NCBI RefSeq assembly: GCF_900109935.1
Contig: NZ_FOBV01000001.1
Location: 248,001 to 312,000 of the forward strand
Direction: 5' to 3'
DNA length: 64,000 bases
DNA from: Chryseobacterium taichungense
GTDB taxonomy: Bacteria; Bacteroidota; Bacteroidia; Flavobacteriales; Weeksellaceae
Shown: one piece after another, positions 57,455 through 64,000 of the stretch
How positions within the stretch are numbered: position 1 is the first letter of the stretch
Layout of the letters: every line of letters starts with the position of its first letter
Notes under the pieces: model-generated
What the model saw: the letters and a program-made list of their open reading frames with translations, nothing else
Database searches by the model: none
Told to the model about the DNA's origin: nothing
Position numbers and translations under genes: made by a program

Positions 57455-59389
57455 TTAATTTAATTGAGTACCCAAATATTCCCACTCTTGTAAAGCAACC
57501 TCTAATTCTTCTTTTGTTTTATTGTATTTTTCCAGCGTTTCTTCAGAAGGATTTTCTTTTGTAAAAGAAGCTTCAAATTCTTCAACCTTTGTTTCCAGTT
57601 CGGAGATTTTTTCTTCTACTTTTTTTATTTTGTTCTGAATATTTTTCTGTTCTTTACTTACGATGGTTGATGATTGCTGGTTTTCTGCTGCCGACACTTC
57701 CTGCTTCTTAGCCTTTGCCTCAACCTTATTTTCCTCTCCATGAAGTTTTGCTTTCTCTGCAGAAATTTCGCGAATGGTTTCTTTTTGTCTGTATTCCAGG
57801 TATTCGTTGATATCACCCAGGAACTCTTTCATACGCCCATCACGGAATTCATAAATTTTATCACAAAGTCCCTGAAGGAATTCCCTGTCGTGAGAAATCA
57901 CAATCAGTGTACCTTCAAACTTCTGAAGTGCCAGCTTGATAATTTCTTTCGATTGAATATCCAGGTGGTTGGTAGGTTCGTCCATGATCAGCGTGTTGAA
58001 AGGACGTAACAACAATTTACATAAAGCCAGACGGTTTCTCTCACCTCCTGAAAGAACTTTTGTTTTTTTCGTCACCGCTTCTCCCTGAAAAAGGAAAGAT
58101 CCTAATAAATCTCTCACTCTAGGTCTTGTTTCTTCGGTTGCGGCATCTTCCGCTTCTTCCAAAACTGTTTTATTTGGCGTTAAAACCTCTTCCTGATTCT
58201 GTGCAAAGTAACCGATATTCACATTATGCCCGAGGTTCCATGAACCGGAGTAATCTTTAATATCTCCTGCCAAGATTTTAGCCAGCGTTGTTTTTCCCTG
58301 TCCGTTTTGCCCTAAAAGCGCAATTCTGTCGCCTCTCTGAACAATAAAATCAACATCATCAAAAATCTGCTTCTGCCCATAGGCTTTTCCTAAATTTTCA
58401 GCTTCGAAAATTACTTTTCCCGGAACAACGGACTGTACGAAACGGATATTAAATTTAGAAACATCTTCATTATCCACCTCGATACGCTCGATTTTATCTA
58501 ATTTTTTAATAAGAGACTGTGCGAATGATGCTTTTGTAGCACTGGCACGGAACTTATTGATATTGTCTTCCATCTGCTTGATTTCCGCATCCTGATTCTT
58601 TTTAGCCTGAATCAGCTTTTCGCGGCGGTCTTCGCGCATAATGAGATATTTGGAATAATTGGCTTTATAATCGTCAACTTTTTTATTGTTGATATCAAAA
58701 GTACGGTTGCAGACAGCCGTCATAAACTGCTTGTCGTGACTGACTAATACAATCGCTCCCGGATAATCTTTAAGGAAGTTTTCCAGCCAGATAATCGATT
58801 CCATATCCAGGTGGTTGGTAGGCTCATCGAGAAGCATGATATCATTCTTTTGAAGAAGTAGCTTTGCAAGCTCGATCCTCATTCTCCATCCTCCGGAAAA
58901 TTCATCGGTAATCTTTTGAAAATCATCGGCTTTAAAACCTAAACCGAACAGTACTTTTTCCATGTCGCCTTCCAGGTTGTAGGCATCATGATTCATCAAA
59001 AGATCATTCAGCTCGGTCATTTTATTGATCAGATCCGTATAAGAATCACTTTCATAGTCGGTTCTTGTCGCCATCTGATGATTCACCTCTTCAAGCTCAT
59101 TTTTCCAGGCATTGATTTGCTCGAAAGCCTGCATTGTTTCGGCCCAAACGGTTCTTCCTTTTACAAAATCAAGATCCTGTTTCAGGAAACCGATGGTAAT
59201 ATTTCCTTCGGGTACAACATTTCCTTCATAGAAATTGATTTCCCCTGAAAGCATTTTTAATAAAGTGGATTTCCCCGCTCCATTTTTACCGACCAAACCA
59301 ATTTTATCATCCTTTTTAATCGTGAAATTCACGTTTTGAAACAGATAGTTTCCCGAATGATGTAATCCTAAACCTTGAACCGAAAGCAT
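57455..59389 (-). CDS. ABC-F family ATPase
   Basis: A 644-residue cytosolic ABC-F protein with two ABC domains and no membrane segment. ABC1 has GKNGAGKSTLLKML (about 36-49) and SGGWRMRIELAKLLL (about 166-180) with LLDEPTNHLD. ABC2 has GQNGQGKTTLAKIL (about 356-369), LSGGERNRLALCKLLL (about 444-459) and IMDEPTNHLD. A linker helix pair between them (about 240-290) and a C-terminal coiled coil (about 545-640) are typical. Role: ribosome-associated translation factor, Uup- or EttA-like. The -7 box is at 59430-59437. Confidence 0.95.
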   Translation of the reverse strand: MLSVQGLGLHHSGNYLFQNVNFTIKKDDKIGLVGKNGAGKSTLLKMLSGEINFYEGNVVPEGNITIGFLKQDLDFVKGRTVWAETMQAFEQINAWKNELEEVNHQMATRTDYESDSYTDLINKMTELNDLLMNHDAYNLEGDMEKVLFGLGFKADDFQKITDEFSGGWRMRIELAKLLLQKNDIMLLDEPTNHLDMESIIWLENFLKDYPGAIVLVSHDKQFMTAVCNRTFDINNKKVDDYKANYSKYLIMREDRREKLIQAKKNQDAEIKQMEDNINKFRASATKASFAQSLIKKLDKIERIEVDNEDVSKFNIRFVQSVVPGKVIFEAENLGKAYGQKQIFDDVDFIVQRGDRIALLGQNGQGKTTLAKILAGDIKDYSGSWNLGHNVNIGYFAQNQEEVLTPNKTVLEEAEDAATEETRPRVRDLLGSFLFQGEAVTKKTKVLSGGERNRLALCKLLLRPFNTLIMDEPTNHLDIQSKEIIKLALQKFEGTLIVISHDREFLQGLCDKIYEFRDGRMKEFLGDINEYLEYRQKETIREISAEKAKLHGEENKVEAKAKKQEVSAAENQQSSTIVSKEQKNIQNKIKKVEEKISELETKVEEFEASFTKENPSEETLEKYNKTKEELEVALQEWEYLGTQLN

Positions 59390-59429
59390 GTTGAATAATG
59401 ATTAAGAGTGAATAATGAATTTTCGCGTG

Positions 59430-59437
59430 CAAAAATA
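59430..59437 (-). promoter_or_regulatory. ABC-F gene -7 box
   Basis: TATTTTTG on the minus strand, 40 nt before the ATG at 59389. Confidence 0.45.
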
Positions 59438-59500
59438 CGGAAAATAAAAGAATTCGCTACAGAAAATTAAGTTCTTATAAATGTGCGTCTTAAAAGACAT

Positions 59501-59530
59501 AAAAAAAGAGCTGTCTTACCAGGACAGCTC
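59501..59530 (-). terminator. terminator of DUF2235 gene
   Basis: An 8-bp stem GAGCTGTC / GACAGCTC with a 7-nt loop; a seven-base T-tract follows on the minus strand. Confidence 0.85.
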
Positions 59531-59558
59531 CACACCTAAATTTAAAACTGAAAAAGTA

Positions 59559-60902
59559 CTAACATTTATAGTATAAATTTTCCTTAATCAATATTGTACG
59601 ATTCCAATGATCATTATTTGGAATGTTTGTTCCGTATGCGTAATCCACGATAGAATCTTCTATGTGATGTATTTCGTGCTGCTGTTTCGACTGGTTGGCA
59701 ATGAACTGATCGTCGGAATTTCCCGGAACATTCAATCCGTTGTTGATAAATTCCGTATGGTCATTAATCTCTGAATTTTTTATGATTGCAGGATGATACA
59801 ATCCGAAATTCCCTGATATATGGGTATAATTTGCCAGTGCATTATAGCTGTAATCAGGTTTTGCTTCCGGAGAAAGATTTTTGATATAATTTTCCAGAGT
59901 TTCTGAAAGCCGTATCAGATAAGCATGTTTCTCAGGATCAATTAAAAAATAAGTATCTAAATCGGTATTAAAAATTAGCTTTTCAGCATTTGACTCCTGC
60001 AGCATAAGTTTTCCGTACACTTTGGAAAGTTCGTTGTATACAAGCTTTCTGGCAATATACGCCTGCGAAAAAGCCTCTCCCTGATCGATCCTGAAGTCAT
60101 TCAGAAGACAGTTCCATATCAGATGTCTTTGAGCGTCGGTTGCTGTTGTTCTGATGGTATTGATATAGGCATCCAGCTCACTGTCAACGAGAAAGTTCGG
60201 TGAAATGTAAACTGATTGAGAACCTTCCAGATATCCTCCTCCGATATCAGCATGAGCACCGGGAACAAATATTTCTTTCCATATAGTATTTACCGTTTCA
60301 AACTTGGAGTCTTCCATTAAACCTGAATCTTCGAAAAAACCTGTCAGAGGAAAGAAAAAACGGCATTCGTTCACTGCACAGATATGGAGTGCTCTTTCTG
60401 TCGAAGGATGCAGCGTAACATTATAATCATTAAAGGGTGCAGATTCTACTGTATCGAAAACGCCGAGAAATTTCACTTTGATATTTCCATGAAAAGAAGA
60501 ATCGACCTTGAGCAGTTCGTAGCAGAAATTTCTTGCCAGCATGGCTCCTCTGCTGAATCCGTAAATATAAAATTCATATTGTTTTGTGCAGTCGGACATG
60601 ATATCCCCGGTAAAAGAAAATGCTTTCTGAAGTTTATCATCAGAAGAATATCCGTGAGATCCTGAAGAATTCTTACAGGTTGCAATGGCAAAATCACTGT
60701 CTTCCTTCCCGGTGACGGTACCAATCCCTTCTACGTAAAGTTTTTCCTCACCATTAAACAGTTGAAACAATTTATAAATATTGGTAATATTTCCGTAATA
60801 GCTTTCATTGTTTTTCGGAGGTTTTTCAGGAGAAGTTGCGTTCATCCCGTTATTTCCGGTTCCGTCGAAAAAAACTCCGATGGATATTATGTTGCTCTGC
60901 AT
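59559..60902 (-). CDS. DUF2235/Tle1-like alpha/beta hydrolase
   Basis: A 447-residue serine hydrolase of the DUF2235 family, to which type VI phospholipase effectors of the Tle1 group belong. It opens SIGVFFDGTGNN (7-18). The triad is S117 in IYGFSRGAMLARN, D150 in LGVFDTVES and H217 in PGAHADIGGGYLEG. No signal peptide or membrane anchor is present, as expected for an effector delivered by a machine or a cytosolic enzyme. No immunity gene or VgrG/Hcp is visible nearby. A pair of 12-nt direct repeats lies 20 bp upstream of the ATG. An effector role is possible but not shown. Confidence 0.85.
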   Translation of the reverse strand: MQSNIISIGVFFDGTGNNGMNATSPEKPPKNNESYYGNITNIYKLFQLFNGEEKLYVEGIGTVTGKEDSDFAIATCKNSSGSHGYSSDDKLQKAFSFTGDIMSDCTKQYEFYIYGFSRGAMLARNFCYELLKVDSSFHGNIKVKFLGVFDTVESAPFNDYNVTLHPSTERALHICAVNECRFFFPLTGFFEDSGLMEDSKFETVNTIWKEIFVPGAHADIGGGYLEGSQSVYISPNFLVDSELDAYINTIRTTATDAQRHLIWNCLLNDFRIDQGEAFSQAYIARKLVYNELSKVYGKLMLQESNAEKLIFNTDLDTYFLIDPEKHAYLIRLSETLENYIKNLSPEAKPDYSYNALANYTHISGNFGLYHPAIIKNSEINDHTEFINNGLNVPGNSDDQFIANQSKQQHEIHHIEDSIVDYAYGTNIPNNDHWNRTILIKENLYYKC

Positions 60903-60921
60903 GTCACCTTGTGGTTTTACT

Positions 60922-60958
60922 TTTTAAACTTTGTTAAAGATTTTAAACTTTGACAAAG
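60922..60958. repeat. TTTTAAACTTTG direct repeats
   Basis: TTTTAAACTTTG at 60922-60933 and 60941-60952 (period 19), each followed by a near copy of TTAAAG or ACAAAG. They lie immediately upstream of the DUF2235 ATG; possible operator pair or dispersed repeat. Confidence 0.5.
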
Positions 60959-61025
60959 TGAACGAATTCTTCAAAGTAACGATGAAAAAAACCGGGACAG
61001 TAGAGTAAAAAGTACTAATTGAAAA

Positions 61026-61045
61026 ATTCCGTATTTCTACGGAAT
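61026..61045 (-). terminator. terminator of response regulator gene
   Basis: An 8-bp stem ATTCCGTA / TACGGAAT with a 4-nt loop, overlapping the stop codon, with a short T-tract on the minus strand. Confidence 0.6.
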
Positions 61046-61722
61046 CAAATCCTTTCTAAAGGATGAATATTATTGATAATTGCATAAATGACAATTCCGA
61101 CTGTATTTTTTGCACCTATCTTCTCAACGATCCGCTGGCGGTGGCTTTCAACGGTTCTGGGGCTGATGAAAAGCTTTTCAGCAATTTCGTTATTTGTACA
61201 TTCCTGGCAGATAAGCTTTACGACATCTTTTTCGCGGTCGGAGAGTTCATCATCCATTTCAAAAAGGGTTCTTTTTTTGGTAGGACTGTTCATGTAAGAA
61301 AAAATCATCTGATGATCTTCGGGAGTAAAGAAAATTCCGTTTTTGTAGACCATGGTAATCGCTTCTATAAAAGCATTGCGGTTGGAGTTTTTAGGTAAAA
61401 ATGCTGAAACACCCAGCTTTACCATATATCCCAGAATCGTTGTTTTGTAATGTGAAGAAAGAATAATAATTTTAAGATTGGGATATTTTTCCTTGAGAAT
61501 TTCTACCAGTTCAAAGCCGTTCATTGGCTGCATCTGGACATCAACCAGGGCAATATCGGGAAAGTTTTCCTCCGAAGTATTTTCCAGAATTTCCAAAAAA
61601 TCCGGCCCGTTGTTCGATGTAAATTCTACGGAAATATTCTGCTCGGAAGACAACAGCATTTTCACTCCTTCCAGGATGAGCTGCTCATCATCAATTAATG
61701 CTATTTTAATCTGGGAATTCAT
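61045..61722 (-). CDS. NarL/FixJ-type response regulator
   Basis: A 225-residue two-component regulator. The receiver domain (about 5-125) has the acidic pair DD (11-12), the phospho-acceptor D61 in IALVDVQMQP and the switch/Lys region in ILSSHYKTTILG. The LuxR-type helix-turn-helix (about 155-215) reads LSDREKDVVKLICQECTNNE then IAEKLFISPRTVESHRQRIVEKI. It overlaps the sensor kinase gene by 17 nt, so the pair is a coupled two-component system. Target genes are unknown; the adjacent DUF2235 gene is a candidate. Confidence 0.93.
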   Translation of the reverse strand: MNSQIKIALIDDEQLILEGVKMLLSSEQNISVEFTSNNGPDFLEILENTSEENFPDIALVDVQMQPMNGFELVEILKEKYPNLKIIILSSHYKTTILGYMVKLGVSAFLPKNSNRNAFIEAITMVYKNGIFFTPEDHQMIFSYMNSPTKKRTLFEMDDELSDREKDVVKLICQECTNNEIAEKLFISPRTVESHRQRIVEKIGAKNTVGIVIYAIINNIHPLERI

Positions 61723-62431
61723 TATTATACGGAATTTTGATAATTAATCGGCTGCCTTTATTTAAAACATTTTTCCATTTGTGCACTGCATTCATGGATT
61801 TTATTCTGGATTCTATATTTTTAATACCCATTCCTTTTTTCACTTCTTCATATTCAAAGCTTTCTCCATTATCCGAAATAACAACTGCCAGATTGGTTTG
61901 GTTATCTTTAATGTAAATCCAGACTCTTGATGCTTCCGAATGTTTAAGAACATTGGTTGTAAACTCCTGAATGATCCTGTACAACTGCACTTCTATGAAA
62001 ATATCCTTTTTCTGAAATTTCGGGCTTACGCTTAATGAGATGTTTATTCTCCCGGAAAGATTGGCAATCAATTCTTCGATGTAGAGAACAAGTCCGACAG
62101 TTTCCAGATTGACAGGGTACAATGAATGTGAAATACTTCTTGCAGAATCGATCAGGGAAGACATCTGTGTGGTGATGTTTTTCTTGATCAGCTCATCTCC
62201 TTTCGTGTCTAGGTTATTTAGCCATAATGATAAAATATTAAGTCTGTTCCCAATATCATCGTGAATCATTACTGCAATTCTTTTTCTTTCAGACTCCTGA
62301 GCCTTTATATTTTCAAGCACCAGGTTTTTCTGATGGAGAACTTCTGCTTCATGCTGTACGTTTTTTTCTTCAATTATTCTTTTAATAAAACTTCTGTAAG
62401 CGAGAAGAATAAACGTCATGATAATTATCAA
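61706..62431 (-). CDS. sensor histidine kinase (HisKA_3)
   Basis: A 241-residue kinase counted from a TTG at 62431. Dimerisation/phosphoacceptor segment: ESERKRIAVMIHDDIGNRLNIL, with H57 (of this start). The ATPase domain follows, with the N box EFTTNVLKHSEASRVW, D box ISDNGESF and G box KKGMGIKNIESRIK. The membrane helix is cut by the TTG start; the frame is open upstream, and an ATT at 62482 would add 17 residues (KEITLNISFFVTLIVV) and restore a full helix. It overlaps the response regulator gene by 17 nt. The signal is unknown; a membrane protein gene lies directly upstream. Confidence 0.88.
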   Translation of the reverse strand: MIIIMTFILLAYRSFIKRIIEEKNVQHEAEVLHQKNLVLENIKAQESERKRIAVMIHDDIGNRLNILSLWLNNLDTKGDELIKKNITTQMSSLIDSARSISHSLYPVNLETVGLVLYIEELIANLSGRINISLSVSPKFQKKDIFIEVQLYRIIQEFTTNVLKHSEASRVWIYIKDNQTNLAVVISDNGESFEYEEVKKGMGIKNIESRIKSMNAVHKWKNVLNKGSRLIIKIPYNNEFPD

Positions 62432-62469
62432 AACGACAATTAACGTAACAAAAAAACTGATATTGAGAG

Positions 62470-63078
62470 TTATTTCTTTAATTTTAAAAAGGTATAAATA
62501 AACGTTAAATATAAAACACTGCTTAAGATATTATTGATGCTCCATAGATTTACTGCTTCATCCTGAGCCAGATCTGAAAACTGCCTAAGGAGAAAAAACA
62601 AAAAAACCGACAATGCGTAATACAGAAAGATCATACTGTCTGCCAGCATAAAACGATCATTAATCTTGCTGTTTTTAATCTCTGTAAGCAATGCATATCC
62701 TGCAAAACAGATCACAATGATATTGGATATTGCTTTTTTAACATCATTTGCCAGCAACTGAGAATCAATCAGGAATAAAACAGTGAGTATCCCAACAGGA
62801 ATATACCAGTAATTAGGCATCTTGAGCTTCCTTATAAACAAAATGCACAAGAGCAGAAATTCTCCGGCAACATAAAAAGGAAAGACAAAATTGACATCCT
62901 TTATTCCAAAAATATAAAAACAGAGTTTAACAACAGCTTCAATCAAAAAAAGAAAAATGATATAATAAACATACCATTTTTCTGTATTTTTAAAAAATTT
63001 GTACCGGATAAGTCCTATAACAGTACAAATAAAAAGTAAACTATTATTAAGATAAAGTATTACTTTGTAAGTATCCAC
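62470..63078 (-). CDS. hypothetical integral membrane protein (202 aa)
   Basis: A 202-residue protein with six or seven membrane helices and very short loops (for example VILYLNNSLLFICTVIGLI, YVYYIIFLFLIEAVVKLCFYI, PFYVAGEFLLLCILF and a final YLTFIYTFLKLKK). No family is recognised. It ends at or inside the probable start of the sensor kinase gene and starts 14 nt behind the unknown gene at 63093, so it sits in one operon with the kinase/regulator pair and may act as its sensor input; that is an inference. Confidence 0.75.
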   Translation of the reverse strand: MDTYKVILYLNNSLLFICTVIGLIRYKFFKNTEKWYVYYIIFLFLIEAVVKLCFYIFGIKDVNFVFPFYVAGEFLLLCILFIRKLKMPNYWYIPVGILTVLFLIDSQLLANDVKKAISNIIVICFAGYALLTEIKNSKINDRFMLADSMIFLYYALSVFLFFLLRQFSDLAQDEAVNLWSINNILSSVLYLTFIYTFLKLKK

Positions 63079-63092
63079 AATAGATTTTGATA

Positions 63093-63821
63093 TTAATTAA
63101 ACGGGCACATCGGCGGGCAAGGTTGAGACCAGTCGTAGGTATTGGTGATGGTCTGTATACTGCCTCCCTGGAGTTCCTTATAAAACGAGATAAAAATAAG
63201 CGTTGGCAATACCCTTTGGTATATCTCAGAATATTTCAGCCCGAATGAGGCTACGATGCGGTAAAGCCCGGCTTTCGTAGGTGTAAGATCCTTTGCTGGC
63301 ACATAAAATTTTCTGAAAATCCTACTTCCTTTAAACTCAGAACATTCTCTGTAGAACCACGTCATACCGTCATTTCTCCATGTTTCGATGGCATCAATTG
63401 CTTTATCCTGCGCCAGCATAGGCTGACTTGAAACTGGGAAAAAAGTATCCGAATCGTAGTCAGTCCTTTGCAGATCTTTTGAAAGAACAGCGTTCTTAAT
63501 AACAACGTATTGTTCAGTTTCCTGTAATTTCAGATCTCCTTCAAGCTCTTTTAATGGACTGTAAGGAAGTTTATCGACAATAAGTTTCTGACCACGGGAG
63601 TCTAACGGACATAGTATGGCAACTAATTTACCTTCATGAACACCTATTTCTGCACAAAATTCAGTATACTTATTTTGAGCTGCCATCCAATCGGTCTGTT
63701 CTGTATCAAAATTGAAGACATAATTGGTAGGGATAAGATTCTGGATAGATTTATAATCCGAACATCGGTTTGTCCATTCTGCAACGGCTACATCAAATTG
63801 ATCTCTGCTGAGTGTATTCAT
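63093..63821 (-). CDS. hypothetical protein (242 aa)
   Basis: A 242-residue soluble protein with no signal peptide or membrane segment. Recognisable text is absent; the C-terminus ends in a small proline/cysteine motif, CPPMCPFN. Segments such as GKLVAILCPLDSRGQKLIV and WRNDGMTWFYRECSEFKGSRIF suggest an alpha/beta fold. It is the first gene seen of the operon with a membrane protein, sensor kinase and response regulator. Function unknown. Confidence 0.68.
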   Translation of the reverse strand: MNTLSRDQFDVAVAEWTNRCSDYKSIQNLIPTNYVFNFDTEQTDWMAAQNKYTEFCAEIGVHEGKLVAILCPLDSRGQKLIVDKLPYSPLKELEGDLKLQETEQYVVIKNAVLSKDLQRTDYDSDTFFPVSSQPMLAQDKAIDAIETWRNDGMTWFYRECSEFKGSRIFRKFYVPAKDLTPTKAGLYRIVASFGLKYSEIYQRVLPTLIFISFYKELQGGSIQTITNTYDWSQPCPPMCPFN

Positions 63822-63902
63822 ATTTCACGGTTTTTTAAAGTGCCATAAAATTAAAGAAACTAAATTATCTGTGCAAGTATATCACATGTAAATGAAAATT
63901 AT

Positions 63903-64000
63903 TTAATAATTCCTAACCGTAATGTGAAAACAGCTTTGCTGCTTCTCTTTGATGTAGTAAATCCGTCCGGCATCATGATAATATTTCAAAACCTTTTCCA
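63903..64000 (-). CDS. partial unknown CDS, C-terminal end
   Basis: Reading leftwards from the window edge, one frame is open and gives about 31 residues (starting EKVLKYYHDAGRIYYIKEKQ, ending HITVRNY) to a TAA at 63903-63905. The other two minus-strand frames are closed by stops near the edge. The 81 bp between this stop and the unknown gene at 63821 make it a plausible neighbour in the same direction. Too short to assign. Confidence 0.5.
   Translation of the reverse strand, partial: EKVLKYYHDAGRIYYIKEKQQSCFHITVRNY

Noticed and set aside
59559-60902. Calling the locus a type VI secretion cluster
   Set aside because: Only a DUF2235 hydrolase is present; no Hcp, VgrG, sheath or immunity gene is visible in the window.
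1-64000. Insertion sequences, prophage, tRNA genes
   Set aside because: No transposase, integrase, phage structural gene or cloverleaf-like tRNA was recognised by reading; a tRNAscan or IS search would be decisive.

Overview
The window reads as chromosomal DNA of a low-GC member of the Bacteroidota, most likely class Flavobacteriia and close to Chryseobacterium. The evidence is the recurring TAnnTTTG -7 promoter box, a C-terminal type IX secretion sorting domain, a TonB receptor/lipoprotein pair, paired DUF6341/DUF6427 and DUF3109 genes, an Ala/Glu-extended ribosomal protein S16, and dense short intergenic repeats typical of this group. The genus is an inference. Genes are mostly housekeeping, in short operons closed by clear intrinsic terminators. 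I see no insertion sequence, prophage, CRISPR array or tRNA gene.

Layout. 1-4.8 kb: end of a DUF72 gene, small unknown genes, an alpha/beta hydrolase + HD phosphohydrolase pair, a ribokinase-like gene and DUF4241. 4.8-16.2 kb: valS, a DUF1573 protein, a class III-like PPK2, the RNase P RNA (minus strand), an ECF sigma factor overlapping a membrane partner, an acyl-CoA synthetase, rpoN, a RelE/ParE-type toxin-antitoxin pair and asnS. 16.2-24 kb: a three-gene envelope operon with a CDP-alcohol phosphatidyltransferase, a HTH regulator, rpsP-rimM, a secreted C-type lectin, a nitroreductase, a DoxX-like protein, a GreA-like gene cut by an amber codon, and an SRPBCC protein. 24-32.6 kb: an M3 oligopeptidase carrying an in-frame repeat, a flippase-like membrane protein with panD, HU, pdxH, AlgH/YqgE, a cell-wall amidase, a degenerate class IV aminotransferase-fold protein and a START-like protein. 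32.8-42.5 kb: class III aminotransferase, OstA/LptA-like protein with a Fur paralogue, kup, pdhB, DUF2147 and an LTA-synthase-type sulfatase. 42.6-53.6 kb: pssA, exonuclease, DUF2007 protein, FAH-family hydrolase, universal stress protein, DUF6341/DUF6427, DUF3109, an M16 peptidase, a LolA-like protein and trigger factor. 53.7-64 kb: a probable metal-uptake TonB cluster, an ABC-F ATPase, and a less ordinary block with a DUF2235/Tle1-like hydrolase, a NarL-type response regulator, a sensor kinase, a membrane protein and unknown genes.

The points most worth a second look are: the GreA-like gene interrupted by one TAG; short repeat sequences captured inside M3 peptidase and valS; six genes whose -7 box lies 4-6 nt before the start codon, predicting leaderless mRNAs; an orphan terminator hairpin that may end an unannotated small RNA; and the hydrolase/two-component block at the right end. 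I did not find a clear novel defence or mobile system.
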